Numbered from the stretch's first letter, positions 31,649-40,936 are shown. The stretch: 64,000 bases of DNA from JAAYCI01 sp031548875 (GCA_031548875.1 JAVBQQ010000006.1:1-64000); one strand, 5' to 3'. A program made the numbers and translations. Notes: generated by a model from the sequence alone, not told the origin.

Positions 31649-33350
31649 ATACACCCGCTGGACGAAGCGCAAGCTGGAAGACGACGAGCTGACGATGGAA
31701 CTACGTGCCATCGCGGGCGACGACGAAGCCATTCGCGACCGTTTCGCCACCGACCTTTCTTTCGGCACAGCAGGGCTGCGCGGCGTGCTGGGCGCGGGCA
31801 CCAACCGCATGAACATCTACACCGTGCGCAGGGCCACCCAAGGCCTGGCCAACTGGCTGAAACGACGCGATGAGGAAGACCTGCTCGTCGCCATCTCGTA
31901 CGACAGCCGCAAGAACAGCGAGCGCTTTGCCAAGGAAGCCGCTGGCGTACTGGCCGCTAACGATATCACTGCCGCGCTGTACCCGCAGCTGGAGCCCGTG
32001 CCCGCCCTCAGCTTTGCCGTGCGCAACCTGGGCGCCGATGCGGGCATCATGATCACAGCCAGCCACAACCCCGCCAAGTACAACGGCTACAAGGTGTATG
32101 GCTCCGACGGCTGTCAGCTGAGCACCGAGGAGAGCGCCGCCGTGACTGCCGAAGTGGAGAAGGTGGACATTTTTGAAGGCGTCTCCACCCTCGGGTTCGA
32201 ACGCCCCCTGCGCGGCAGTAGCTGCCGCTATATCCCCGACGGCGTGCTGGAGGAGTATTTTTCCTGCGTGAAGGCGCAGGCCGTGCGCCCCGGCGTTGCC
32301 ATGGAAACACATTTGAAGCTGGTGTATTCCCCTCTGAACGGCGCCGGAAACCTTCCCGTGCGCCGGGTTCTGCGGGAGATGGGCTTCCGCGACGTGAGCG
32401 TGGTGCCCGAGCAGGAGATGCCTGACGGCAGCTTCCCCACCTGCCCGTACCCAAACCCGGAACGCCGGGAGACGATGCAACTCTCGCTGGACTTTGCCCG
32501 CCAGATTGGCGCCGACCTCGCCCTTGCCACCGACCCCGACGCCGACCGCGTGGGCATCGCAGTGCGCGGCACAGACGGCGAATACCGCCTGCTCACCGGC
32601 AACGAGGTGGGCGTGCTGCTGCTGGATTATATCTGCACCGCCCGCACCGAGGCGGGTACACTGCCCACACGGCCGGTGGCCGTGGAAAGCATCGTTTCCA
32701 CCCCCATGGCCGCAGCCGTGGCCGCCCACTGGGGCGTGGAGATGGTAAGGGTGCTCACAGGGTTTAAATACATCGGCGAGCAGATACGTCAGTTGGAAGA
32801 GAAGGGCGAAGAATCGCGTTTTGTTTTCGGCTTCGAGGAGAGCTACGGCTACCTTGCCGGCACCCATGTGCGGGACAAGGACGCCGTGGTGGCCTCCATG
32901 CTCATCTGCGAGATGGCCGCCTGGCACAAGAAACGGGGCGCCACGCTGCTGGACGCGCTGGACGCACTGTACGAGAACTATGGCCACTATCTGAGTGCGG
33001 TGGACAGCTTCGAGTTCGAGGGGCTGGCCGACATGCAGCGCATGGCGGACATCATGGCCGGCTTGCGCAAAACGACACCCAAAGCCATTGGCGGCTGCCG
33101 TGTGCTGACCGTAGACGACCTGCAGGCGGGCACCCACAGGGAACTTACCACCGGCAAGCAGGCACACGTGGCCCTGCCGCCGGCCGATGTGCTACACTAC
33201 ACGCTGGAGGGCGGGCACTCGGTGATCGTGCGGCCGAGCGGTACCGAGCCCAAGGTGAAGGTGTACTACACCACCAAGGCTGCCTCCATGGCCGAGGCCG
33301 GAGCCGTACAAGACAAGCTGGCCGCCGCCATGGCGCCACTGATGAAGTGA
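31635..33350 (+). CDS. Phosphoglucomutase/phosphomannomutase
   Basis: A 571-residue alpha-D-phosphohexomutase. FGTAGLRGVLGAGTNRMN is the N-terminal signature, GIMITASHNPAKYNGYKVYG carries the phosphoserine in TASHNP, ATDPDADRVGIAV is the Mg2+-binding DPDADR loop, FGFEESYGYL the sugar-binding loop, and IVRPSGTEPKVKVYY the phosphate-binding loop. It interconverts hexose-1- and hexose-6-phosphates for glycogen and envelope sugars; length fits the clostridial PgcA type. The start is ATG 31635 or, less likely, 31626; it overlaps the end of the leucine-rich-repeat gene by 14 bases, implying co-translation. Confidence 0.93.
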   Translation: MYMREYTRWTKRKLEDDELTMELRAIAGDDEAIRDRFATDLSFGTAGLRGVLGAGTNRMNIYTVRRATQGLANWLKRRDEEDLLVAISYDSRKNSERFAKEAAGVLAANDITAALYPQLEPVPALSFAVRNLGADAGIMITASHNPAKYNGYKVYGSDGCQLSTEESAAVTAEVEKVDIFEGVSTLGFERPLRGSSCRYIPDGVLEEYFSCVKAQAVRPGVAMETHLKLVYSPLNGAGNLPVRRVLREMGFRDVSVVPEQEMPDGSFPTCPYPNPERRETMQLSLDFARQIGADLALATDPDADRVGIAVRGTDGEYRLLTGNEVGVLLLDYICTARTEAGTLPTRPVAVESIVSTPMAAAVAAHWGVEMVRVLTGFKYIGEQIRQLEEKGEESRFVFGFEESYGYLAGTHVRDKDAVVASMLICEMAAWHKKRGATLLDALDALYENYGHYLSAVDSFEFEGLADMQRMADIMAGLRKTTPKAIGGCRVLTVDDLQAGTHRELTTGKQAHVALPPADVLHYTLEGGHSVIVRPSGTEPKVKVYYTTKAASMAEAGAVQDKLAAAMAPLMK

Positions 33351-33376
33351 GGGGGCACCCCCCCTGCGAAAAAGCC

Positions 33377-33405
33377 TTGCTTTTGACACATCCGTGTGAT
33401 AGAAT
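33377..33405 (+). promoter_or_regulatory. Promoter candidate for rpmE
   Basis: TTGCTT (33377-33382), 17-base spacer, TAGAAT (33400-33405) with an extended -10 TG one base upstream. It lies about 95 bases before the L31 start. Confidence 0.5.
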
Positions 33406-33500
33406 AGCAAGGTACGAACCCATAAACCCGTTTGTTCGGCAACGCCGGGCATGCCAGGCGGAGCAAACGGCTCCTTATGCAGAATAGAGGTGAACACGAG

Positions 33501-33719
33501 ATGAGAGAAGGCATCCACCCTAAATACGACGAATCCACCGTGACCTGTGCCTGTGGCAACAGCTTCCAGACGCGCTCCACCACGGACGACATCCGCGTGG
33601 AAGTGTGTAACAAGTGCCATCCGTTCTACACCGGCAAGCAGAAGCTGGTGGACACCGGCGGGCGCGTGGACCGGTTCAAAAAGCGTTTCAACCTTGCCGA
33701 AGAACAGGCCAAAAAGTAA
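33501..33719 (+). CDS. rpmE: 50S ribosomal protein L31
   Basis: A 72-residue L31 of the zinc-binding (C+) type: MREGIHPKYDESTVTCACGNSFQTRST, then VEVCNKCHPFYTGKQKLVDTGGRVDRFKKRF. The cysteines C16, C18, C37 and C40 provide the zinc site. It bridges the large and small ribosomal subunits. ATG 33501 follows GAGGTG at 33487. A frame is open upstream but homology begins at this Met. A perfect terminator follows, separating it from yigZ. Confidence 0.96.
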   Translation: MREGIHPKYDESTVTCACGNSFQTRSTTDDIRVEVCNKCHPFYTGKQKLVDTGGRVDRFKKRFNLAEEQAKK

Positions 33720-33733
33720 AACGCGACAGAGTG

Positions 33734-33766
33734 ACCGACGGCCTGCGGGCCGTCGGTCTTGTTTTT
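33734..33766 (+). terminator. Rho-independent terminator
   Basis: ACCGACGGCC pairs perfectly with GGCCGTCGGT around four bases, followed by CTTGTTTTT, directly after rpmE. Confidence 0.93.
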
Positions 33767-33798
33767 GGGATATAGAACACTGAAAGGGGGCGGAGGGC

Positions 33799-34419
33799 AC
33801 GGAGGCATACCACACTATCGCTGCGCAAAGTGAGGGGCGCATCATTGAAAAGAAGAGCGAGTTCATCGGTCTGGCCGCCCCCGCCACCAGCGAGGAGGCC
33901 GCCCAGGCCGTGCTAGCCGGAGTGCGTGCCGCCCACCGCCAGGCGCGGCACAACGTGTATGCCTACGCTTTGCGCGAGGGCAGCCGCACCCGCTACTCGG
34001 ATGACGGCGAGCCCTCGGGAACGGGTGGCCTGCCGGTACTGGGCGTGCTGCAGCACGCCGAAGTGGCCAACTGTATCATCGTGGTCACGCGATATTTCGG
34101 CGGCGTGCTGCTGGGCACGGGGGGGCTTGTGCGCGCCTACACCGCCGCAGCCAAGGCCGCGCTGGAGGGCGCCCAGCTGCAAACTGTGCGGCCCTGCGTG
34201 CGGCTTTCCCTCTCCCTGCCCTACCCGCTGTACGAGCCGGCGCGCCGGGTGTTGGAAGAGGCTGGCGCGCGCCTTGGCGAGCCGGTATTCGAGGGCGAGG
34301 TGCGCTTGGAAGCCGTGCTGCCCGCCGGGGGCGAGGAAGCCCTCATGCAAAAACTGGCCGAGGTGAGCGCCGGGCGGGCGGCGCCTGAGGTAAGCGAGGT
34401 GTTCTACGCGCCGTTCTGA
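33799..34419 (+). CDS. YigZ/IMPACT family protein
   Basis: A protein of about 206 residues of the YigZ/IMPACT (UPF0029) family. The N-terminal domain shows AYHTIAAQSEGRIIEKKSEFIGLA, RQARHNVYAYALREG, RYSDDGEPSGTGGLPVL and VVTRYFGGVLLGTGGLVRAY; the C-terminal 80 residues form the DUF1949 ferredoxin-like domain. IMPACT proteins relate to translation control in eukaryotes, but the bacterial role is undefined. No ATG, GTG or TTG exists in frame before the conserved N-terminus. The only well-placed codon is ACG 33799 behind GGCGGAGG, so either a rare ACG start or a mutated or misread ATG. The first standard start (GTG 33910) would remove about 37 conserved residues. Confidence 0.82.
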   Translation, partial: TEAYHTIAAQSEGRIIEKKSEFIGLAAPATSEEAAQAVLAGVRAAHRQARHNVYAYALREGSRTRYSDDGEPSGTGGLPVLGVLQHAEVANCIIVVTRYFGGVLLGTGGLVRAYTAAAKAALEGAQLQTVRPCVRLSLSLPYPLYEPARRVLEEAGARLGEPVFEGEVRLEAVLPAGGEEALMQKLAEVSAGRAAPEVSEVFYAPF

Positions 34420-34666
34420 AGGCGAGAGGCTTCCTCCCATCGCTTTCCGCTTTGAGCTTAATTAGTGTCTCATCTGATTCTATACATGGCTTTTCTGCTT
34501 GCTGCTGTACAAATTGCAGGCTTGCTATTCTGTTGCCGCATTGTACATTAGATAATAGATACGCCATTATCTGCCATTTAATGAGTGTGGATGACAGGCA
34601 TGTCTTTTTTTGATGGCATCAAATAATCATCGCAAACCAGCAGGCGCCCCTTCCGGGGCGCCCATT
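34420..34666. other. AT-rich intergenic spacer between convergent genes
   Basis: The stretch is clearly poorer in GC than its surroundings. I find no plausible gene. Near its right end GGCGCCCC and GGGGCGCC form an eight-base stem followed on the plus strand by CATTTTAT, which could stop transcripts coming from yigZ. Confidence 0.5.
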
Positions 34667-36427
34667 TTATACTGCCGGGGCCTGCTCGCCAAACTGGCTG
34701 TTGTAGAGCTTTGCGTAAAAGCCACCTTTGTCCAGCAGTTCCTCGTGTCGGCCCCGCTCGATGACACGGCCCTTGTTCATCACCAGGATCTCGTCCGCGC
34801 TCTGGATGGTGGACAGCCGGTGCGCCACGATAAAGCTGGTATGGCCGCGCATCAATTTTTCCAGCGCGCGCTGGATGAGCATCTCGGTGCGGGTGTCGAT
34901 GGAGGATGTGGCCTCGTCCAAGATGAGGATATCCGGCCTTGCCAGCATGATGCGCGCAATGCAGAGCAGCTGCCGCTGGCCGGCCGAGAGACCCTCGCCG
35001 CCGGGCTTGAGGACGGTATCGTACCCCTGGGGCAGCCGCTTGATGAAGCCATGGGCCAGCGCTTCCTTGGCCGCGGCCACCACCTCTTCCATGGTGGCGT
35101 CCGGTTTTGCGTAGGCGATGTTCTCCCGAACAGTTGCGTTTTTTAGCCAAGTGTCCTGCAGCACCATACCATACAGCGATCGCAGCGCTCCCCGCGCGAT
35201 GCGCTTGGCGTCTTGCCCATCCACGCTAATGGTCCCCTCGTCGATCTCGTAAAACCGCATGAGCAGGTTGATGATCGTCGTCTTGCCACAGCCGGTGGGC
35301 CCCACCAGCGCGAAGCGTTTGCCCGGTTCCGCGTTGAAGTGCAGGTCCCGGATGAGGGGGACGTCCGGCCGGTAGGAGAAGGAAACGCCCTCGGCGCGCA
35401 CGTGGCCTTCGCCATGGGCGGGGATGAGCGCCCTGCCGCCGGCCACCTCGTCGTCGCCCGGCTCGGGCGCCCAGTCGATGACCTCAAACAGGCGCTCGGC
35501 GCTGGCGATGGCGCCCTGGATCTGGGTGAGCACGGCAGTGACGTCATTGAAAGGCTTCGTGTACTGGTTTGCATAGCTGAGGAAGGCGGACAGGCCGCCC
35601 ACCGTGATGCCTCCGGCGATGGCGTACAGCCCGCCCAGCGTGCCCACCGCCGCAAACACGATGGCGTTCACCAGCCGGGTGCCGGGGTTGATGACGGCCG
35701 AGTAGAAGGTGGCTTTAAAATAGGCGTCGGCGTGGGTCTTGTTCATCACCCCAAACACCTCGGTGCTGTCGGCCTCGTAGCCCAGCGCGCGCACCATAGG
35801 CTGACCGCGCACCATCTCGGCCACGTAGCTGCCAATAGCGCCCTGCGCAGCGCTCATATCGCGGAACATGCGGGCCGAGCGCCGCCCCAAAAACCGCGCG
35901 AACAGGATGGACAACGGCGTTACAACGATGACCACCACGCCGATGACAGGGTTCAGGACCAGCATGATGACCACCGTTGCCAGGATGGTGACGACACCGG
36001 GAAACAACTGGCCAATGCCCTGCAGCATGCCCTCGGCCACGGCGTCGGCGTCGTTTACCAGGCGGCTGGTCAGATCACCCCGGGGATGATTGTCCAGCGT
36101 TTTCACCGGCACCTCGGCCAGCCGCTCGAACGCCTGGCGGCGCATGTCGCGCGCGGCATAGGCCGAAAGGCGGCGGGTGGCCACCTGGCCCATCCACTGC
36201 AAGAGGCCGGCCGCCACCACTGTGCCCGCCATGACCAACAGGATGGGGCCGATAACCTCGAATTCCACCCGTCCGGGGCCCAGGATATGATCGATGGCGC
36301 GGCCCACCAGCACAGGGGCCAGCAGCATAAGCGGCACACTGAGCAGCGCCCCCAAAATGGCGGCGCAGAGCGATGCTTTGTACGGCAGGATGTAGCCGCC
36401 GATGCGTTTGATGGTGTAGGTTTTCAT
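34667..36427 (-). CDS. ABC exporter subunit (canonical ATPase half)
   Basis: A 586-residue type IV ABC exporter half: six transmembrane helices (residues about 15-300), then an ATPase with GPTGCGKTT (Walker A), LSAGQRQLLCIARIML (signature, S-A-G-Q), ILILDEATSSID (Walker B with catalytic Glu) and FIVAHRLSTI (switch His). The ATPase core is complete. With the subunit encoded at 37791-39554, whose catalytic residues are altered, it should form a heterodimer of the MdlA/MdlB or LmrCD type for drug, lipid or peptide export. A FUSC-like gene lies between them. Confidence 0.9.
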   Translation of the reverse strand: MKTYTIKRIGGYILPYKASLCAAILGALLSVPLMLLAPVLVGRAIDHILGPGRVEFEVIGPILLVMAGTVVAAGLLQWMGQVATRRLSAYAARDMRRQAFERLAEVPVKTLDNHPRGDLTSRLVNDADAVAEGMLQGIGQLFPGVVTILATVVIMLVLNPVIGVVVIVVTPLSILFARFLGRRSARMFRDMSAAQGAIGSYVAEMVRGQPMVRALGYEADSTEVFGVMNKTHADAYFKATFYSAVINPGTRLVNAIVFAAVGTLGGLYAIAGGITVGGLSAFLSYANQYTKPFNDVTAVLTQIQGAIASAERLFEVIDWAPEPGDDEVAGGRALIPAHGEGHVRAEGVSFSYRPDVPLIRDLHFNAEPGKRFALVGPTGCGKTTIINLLMRFYEIDEGTISVDGQDAKRIARGALRSLYGMVLQDTWLKNATVRENIAYAKPDATMEEVVAAAKEALAHGFIKRLPQGYDTVLKPGGEGLSAGQRQLLCIARIMLARPDILILDEATSSIDTRTEMLIQRALEKLMRGHTSFIVAHRLSTIQSADEILVMNKGRVIERGRHEELLDKGGFYAKLYNSQFGEQAPAV

Positions 36428-36476
36428 CTCTTCCTATGCCTTCCTCGTTGCTTGGACAGATAAAAAAGTACGTTCC

Positions 36477-37658
36477 CTATTGTGGTGGCGCCTTAGCTGG
36501 TGGGGCGGCGAGGGACGCGTCTTCGGGTACGCGAGCGTCCACCTGCCTGGCTTTTGCCTGCGGGGTGTGCCTGCGGCGGTGCTCCACCCAGCCGAACAAC
36601 AGCTCCACCAGCAGGATGATGAGAATGCCCGCCGCGTTGAGCACCACCCGGCTGACGACATAGCGCAGGCCGGTGGCGCTGCCGCCCGTGGAGTGCACCA
36701 TGAGCAGGAACACCATGATGATGGTGGTGTTGTAATAGGCCTTGAAGATGAGATAGTCCACCGTGACGGCCAGCGCCACGCCCAGCGGGATGAGCAAGAG
36801 GTACCAGGGCAGCGCACCGAAGAAGGCGAAGAGCAGCGTACCGATGGCCGCGCCGATGAGGATGCCGGCCAGGCGCTTGAAGCCGCTTTTGCGGGTGCCA
36901 CTGGTTGTTGCCTGCGCCACGATGAACACGGCGTTGTAGATGAAGATGGGGTACAGCACTTCCATGAAACTGCCCAAAACAAGGTACACGAGGCAGCTAA
37001 GCAGCGCTGCCACCATCACCTTGTAAAAGCGCATATCTAGTGTTTTGAACAGATGGACGATTGCGCGCCCGATGCCCGGCTGTTTGGGCGGCGGGGCAGG
37101 CGGCGGCTTTTGCAGCGCGGGAATGGTGCGGGGGGAGGTTGCCTCGGCGCTGGCGCGCTTGGCAAGTGCGTCCGAAACGCGTAGGTTCAGAGCGCCCAGC
37201 AGCCCGCCCAGCAGCGCCTCGCCAATGACAAGCAGCGCCAGGAACAGGTAGCTGGCGGGCGATGCATAGCTAAAAAACAGGATGTTGAGCACCACCAGCG
37301 GCAGCGCGATAAAGTTGCCTTTGGTGGCGATGGATGTGAGCAGGGACGCCAAAAACACGGCCAGCAGATAGGCCCACAGCGTGTGGGGCAGCCAGATGAG
37401 CACCGCGAAGGAGATGACCGCGCCCAGGATGAATGCCCGCGTCATACGTTTGGCCACCTGCCGGGCGGTGAGCTCGCTGGAGGTGATGGTGTATAGCGCC
37501 ACCATGAGCGATACACAAGCCAGGGCGATGTACTGCGGCAACAGCAGGACATGCAGCGCCACCAACAGGCCGGCGCACACCAGCGTTTGCAGGATGCGCA
37601 ACAGGCCGCCCCGTCCGATGCGCGCGCCGAAAAAGGCCGCTATGCTGTGCATGGTCAT
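36477..37658 (-). CDS. FUSC-type (aromatic acid exporter-like) membrane protein
   Basis: A 393-residue membrane protein built from two six-helix halves. The N-half (LVCAGLLVALHVLLLPQYIALACVSLMVAL) and C-half (AALLSCLVYLVLGSFMEVLYPIFIYNAVFIVAQATTSGTRKSGFKRLAGILIGAAIGTLLF) show the FUSC/ArAE pattern, including the G-x-x-R-x-x-G-x-x-x-G loop near residue 275. A cytoplasmic Pro-rich linker joins the halves and the tail is Ala/Pro-rich. FUSC proteins are thought to export aromatic acids. It sits between the two ABC exporter genes. ATG 37658 or 37652 follows GGAGG. Confidence 0.72.
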   Translation of the reverse strand: MTMHSIAAFFGARIGRGGLLRILQTLVCAGLLVALHVLLLPQYIALACVSLMVALYTITSSELTARQVAKRMTRAFILGAVISFAVLIWLPHTLWAYLLAVFLASLLTSIATKGNFIALPLVVLNILFFSYASPASYLFLALLVIGEALLGGLLGALNLRVSDALAKRASAEATSPRTIPALQKPPPAPPPKQPGIGRAIVHLFKTLDMRFYKVMVAALLSCLVYLVLGSFMEVLYPIFIYNAVFIVAQATTSGTRKSGFKRLAGILIGAAIGTLLFAFFGALPWYLLLIPLGVALAVTVDYLIFKAYYNTTIIMVFLLMVHSTGGSATGLRYVVSRVVLNAAGILIILLVELLFGWVEHRRRHTPQAKARQVDARVPEDASLAAPPAKAPPQ

Positions 37659-37790
37659 CTCACCTCCGCTGGGTACCTTTCCGTTTTTTACAGCATACCA
37701 CGGGCGGGGCGCGGGTTTGGTCGGTTTAGCGGATGTAAACAAGGGGATGGTAGCATATATCCAGCGTGAGCACTCGGTCTCTTTCCCCTC

Positions 37791-39554
37791 TCAGGCCGTT
37801 CCCTGCGATTCGCATATCTCCCGGAACACCTCACTGGTGCGCAGCAGCTCTTCAAAGGTCCCCTGCCCCACCACGTTGCCCTCGTCCAGCACGAGGATGA
37901 GGTTTGCGTCGCGCAGGGTGGCGGCCCGCTGGCTGATGAGCAGCGTGGTCATGGGCGGGCGGGGCCTGCCTGCGGCGTCCAGCTCGCCTCCGGGGGTGAG
38001 CCCCTCGCGCGCAAAGCCACGCAGGCTCTTGCGCAGGCGCGCATCGGTGGCGTAGTCCAGCGCGGAGGAGGCGTCGTCCAGGATGAGCAGCTCCGGTTCG
38101 CGCAGCACCGCCCGCGCGATGGTGAGCCGTTGGCGTTGGCCACCCGAGAGGTTGGCGCCACCCTCCAGGATATTCGCATCCAAGCCGCTCGGCTTTTCGC
38201 GTACAAAGTCCGCCGCCTGGGCCACCTCCAGCGCCGCCCACATCTGTTCCTCGGTGGCGTTCGGCCGGGCCATGAGCAGGTTGTGCCGCACCGTGCCGGT
38301 GAAAAGTTGCGCGCCTTGGGGCACAAAGCCGATGCGCCCGCGCAGGTCTTGCAGAGTATAGTCGCGCACGTTGGCGCCGTGCAGACGCACCGCGCCGTCG
38401 CGGGTGTCGAAGTAGCGCAGCACGAGCGCCGCCAGCGTGGATTTGCCGCTGCCCGTGCCGCCTATGACGCCCACCACGTCGCCGGGGTCGGCCGTAAAAT
38501 TCGCACCGCACAGCGAGTTCTCCTCGCTGTCCGGGTAGGCAAAGCAGACGTCCTCGAACGCGAGCGTGGGCGCACCGGGCTGGGGGCTGGCACCAGGCCC
38601 GTCGGCGATGGAGGGCTGCATCTGCAGCACCTCCGCCACCCGGCCGGCGCTGGCCAGCGCCCGGGTGAAGATGACGATGAGGTTGGCGCCCACCACCAGC
38701 GCCAGCAGGATGGTGGCCATGTAGTTCACCAGCGCGATGATGATGCCGGGCTCCATCTCGCCCTGGTATGCAAAGCCGGCGCCCATCCAGACGATGAGCG
38801 CCACTGCAAGATTCGCGATGACGGTGGTGATGGGACTGAGGGCGACCGAGAGCCGGCCCACCCGCACAAGCAGGTTGGTCAGGCCATCGGCCGCCTGGTT
38901 GAACTGCTCCTTCTCCTGCTTCTGGCGCGAGAATGCGCGGATGACCCGCGCACCCTCCAGGTTCTCGCCCGACAGGCGGGAGAGTTCGTCCTGTCCCTGT
39001 TGGATGCGGGTGTAGCTGGGCAGCGTGCGGCGCATGATGAGCAGCAGCACGACCACGATGAGCACCGTAGTGAGCAGAAAGATGAGGCCGATGCGCAGGT
39101 TGAGCACCATGGACATGATGATGCCGCCGATGGTGAGGAAGGGCACCCGCGTGGCCAGACGGATAAACATGTTCAGGCCCGTCTGCACCTGGTTTGCGTC
39201 GTTTGTAAGGCGGGTGATGAGCCCGCCGGCGCCAAGGACGCCCAGCTCTGCCGCCGAAAAGCCCATGACATGGCCGTACAGCTGGCTGCGCAGCCGGCGG
39301 CCGAAGTGGCCGGCCGCCACGGCGGCAAAATACTGGCAGAGCATGCCCGCGCCGGTGCCCACAACGGCCAGCCCCAGCATGAGCAGGCCGTGCAGCAGCA
39401 CATAGCGCGCGTCGCCGTTCGCCACGCCCACGTCGATGATGTTTGCCATCACCAGCGGCACGAACAGCTCCAGAACGGCCTCGAGCAGCTTGAAGAACAG
39501 CCCGAAGCCGATCTCACGGTAATTTCCTTTGAAATTTTGGGCAATGATTTTCAT
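37791..39554 (-). CDS. ABC exporter subunit (degenerate ATPase half)
   Basis: A 587-residue ABC exporter half with six transmembrane helices in residues 1-300. The ATPase has GGTGSGKST (Walker A) and LSGGQRQRLTIARAVL (signature), but Walker B reads LLILDDASSALD with Asp in place of the catalytic Glu, and the switch region is LISQR with Gln in place of His. These are the known changes in the non-hydrolysing site of heterodimeric exporters (MdlA/LmrC/YheI). An extra Gly/Pro-rich loop of about 20 residues (GLTPGGELDAAGRPRPP) precedes the switch. It pairs with 34667-36427. Confidence 0.9.
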   Translation of the reverse strand: MKIIAQNFKGNYREIGFGLFFKLLEAVLELFVPLVMANIIDVGVANGDARYVLLHGLLMLGLAVVGTGAGMLCQYFAAVAAGHFGRRLRSQLYGHVMGFSAAELGVLGAGGLITRLTNDANQVQTGLNMFIRLATRVPFLTIGGIIMSMVLNLRIGLIFLLTTVLIVVVLLLIMRRTLPSYTRIQQGQDELSRLSGENLEGARVIRAFSRQKQEKEQFNQAADGLTNLLVRVGRLSVALSPITTVIANLAVALIVWMGAGFAYQGEMEPGIIIALVNYMATILLALVVGANLIVIFTRALASAGRVAEVLQMQPSIADGPGASPQPGAPTLAFEDVCFAYPDSEENSLCGANFTADPGDVVGVIGGTGSGKSTLAALVLRYFDTRDGAVRLHGANVRDYTLQDLRGRIGFVPQGAQLFTGTVRHNLLMARPNATEEQMWAALEVAQAADFVREKPSGLDANILEGGANLSGGQRQRLTIARAVLREPELLILDDASSALDYATDARLRKSLRGFAREGLTPGGELDAAGRPRPPMTTLLISQRAATLRDANLILVLDEGNVVGQGTFEELLRTSEVFREICESQGTA

Positions 39555-39602
39555 GGTCTGCCTTTAACTTTTCATCTGAATTCGCGCCAGAGCGCGGCCC
39601 AT

Positions 39603-40085
39603 TCATTTGTGATACTTCGTCCCCGCGCGGATCATCAGCGCGCGGTATACCTGCTCGGTGAGCACGAGGCGGGCGAGACCGTGGGGCAGCGTCATACCCG
39701 AGAGGGAAAGCTTGTGCGCCGCCGCCTGTTTCACAGCAGGCGCAAGCCCGTGGGAGGAACCGATAAGGAAGACGATGTCCCCCGCACCCTGCACGGCAGC
39801 GGCAGACAATGTGTCGGCAAGTTCTTCGCTCGTGAGGGGCTTGCCCTCCACGCACAGTGCGAACACGAGCGCCTTCCTGGGTAGTTTTTCAAGCAGGCGC
39901 GCACCTTCCTTTTCCAGCGCGGCGGCAATGCCGGCAGGCGACGCGTTCTTTTCGTCCAGCGGCTCTTCGGCCAGTTCCACCGCCGAAAAACGGCAGAGAG
40001 GTGCGAGGCGTTTTTCCAGCTCGGCAATGGGGCCGGCGTACAATTTGCCCGGCTTGCCCACGCACAAAAGGGTGATGCTTTGCAT
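39603..40085 (-). CDS. rlmH: 23S rRNA (pseudouridine1915-N3)-methyltransferase RlmH
   Basis: A 160-residue SPOUT methyltransferase. The C-terminal trefoil knot is visible: IVFLIGSSHGLAPAVKQAA (the SAM-binding G-x-x-G loop), LSLSGMTLPHGLARLVLTEQVYRALMIRAGTKYHK, matching the RlmH signature and its conserved C-terminal Y-H. It methylates pseudouridine 1915 in helix 69 of 23S rRNA on assembled ribosomes. It follows walJ on the minus strand with a 47-base gap, an arrangement common in Bacillota. Confidence 0.95.
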   Translation of the reverse strand: MQSITLLCVGKPGKLYAGPIAELEKRLAPLCRFSAVELAEEPLDEKNASPAGIAAALEKEGARLLEKLPRKALVFALCVEGKPLTSEELADTLSAAAVQGAGDIVFLIGSSHGLAPAVKQAAAHKLSLSGMTLPHGLARLVLTEQVYRALMIRAGTKYHK

Positions 40086-40132
40086 AAAGAGGCATATCCT
40101 TCCCGGTTTTTAGATGACGCGCATACCGTCTC

Positions 40133-40936
40133 TTAAAACGCCATCCAGCGGCCGGGGCTGTACCGGGGGGACACCTGTATGCTCCCCTCGGCCAGGCCGT
40201 GGCCGGCGGCTTCCAGCGCGCGCCCCAGCGCCGAGAGGGCCAGATCCGGCCGGTTGTTCTCCTCACTCAGGTGGCAGAGCGCCACCTGCCGGCAGCCGCC
40301 CGCCACAAGGGCGGCAAGGGCGGCGGCGCTGGCCTCGTTGGACAGATGCCCCCGGGCGGAGTCGATGCGCTTTTTCAGGTATGCGGGATAGGGGCCGGTG
40401 CGCAGCATATCGCGGTCGTAATTGGCTTCCAGCGCCACGAGGGAGGCGTCCTGCAGGTGCTCGAACACCGGCTCGGTGATCTCGCCAAGGTCGGTGGCGA
40501 TGGCCATGGTACCGCCGCCCGGCGCCGTTACGCGGAAACCGCAGCAGCCGGCGGCGTCGTGGCTGGTGGGGAAGCCGCGCACCGCAAAGCCATCGATATG
40601 CTCCTCCCGGCCCTCGATGGCCACCAGCTCCGCTGCGGGCGGCAGGGCGCCCTGCTGCCACAACACGTCCAGCGTGGCGGCCGATGCGAACACCGGCACC
40701 GGCACTTTTTTCAGGAAGACTTCCAGCCCCCGCACGTGGTCGATGTGCTCGTGGGTGATGAGCACCCCGGCGATGGCCGTGTGCGCAAGGCCCACCTGCT
40801 GCACAACGGTAAGCGTAGCGCGGCAGGAATTGCCGATATCGACCAGCAGGCAGCGGCCGCCCTGCTCGATAAGGGCGGCGTTGCCGGACGAACCGCTATA
40901 CAGGGTGGCAAAGCGCGCGGAGGGGTGTGCGGGCAT
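40133..40936 (-). CDS. walJ: MBL-fold metallohydrolase, WalJ/YycJ type
   Basis: A 267-residue metallo-beta-lactamase-fold protein. TLYSGSSGNAALIE is the family opening, LITHEHIDHVRGLEVF the H-x-H-x-D-H metal motif, GFPTSHDAAGCCGF holds the next histidine, and IATDLGEI the bridging aspartate. ARGHLSNEASA and ALCHLSEENN match the C-terminal WalJ/YycJ motifs. In Bacillus yycJ belongs to the walRK region and affects cell-wall and DNA-related processes; here walRK is absent. Start ATG 40936 is ten bases from AAAGGA; TTG 40942 is less likely. Confidence 0.9.
   Translation of the reverse strand: MPAHPSARFATLYSGSSGNAALIEQGGRCLLVDIGNSCRATLTVVQQVGLAHTAIAGVLITHEHIDHVRGLEVFLKKVPVPVFASAATLDVLWQQGALPPAAELVAIEGREEHIDGFAVRGFPTSHDAAGCCGFRVTAPGGGTMAIATDLGEITEPVFEHLQDASLVALEANYDRDMLRTGPYPAYLKKRIDSARGHLSNEASAAALAALVAGGCRQVALCHLSEENNRPDLALSALGRALEAAGHGLAEGSIQVSPRYSPGRWMAF

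Noticed and set aside
37990..38060. Gly/Pro-rich loop in the ABC exporter ATPase considered as a repeat insert
   Set aside because: It lacks the family core and bracketing direct repeats; it may be a natural loop.
38130..39884. Long plus-strand frame opposite the ABC exporter subunit
   Set aside because: His/Gly/Arg-rich translation without motifs; the opposite strand encodes a complete ABC protein. The same reasoning removes the frames at 25068-26864, 20999-22279 and 49212-50714.
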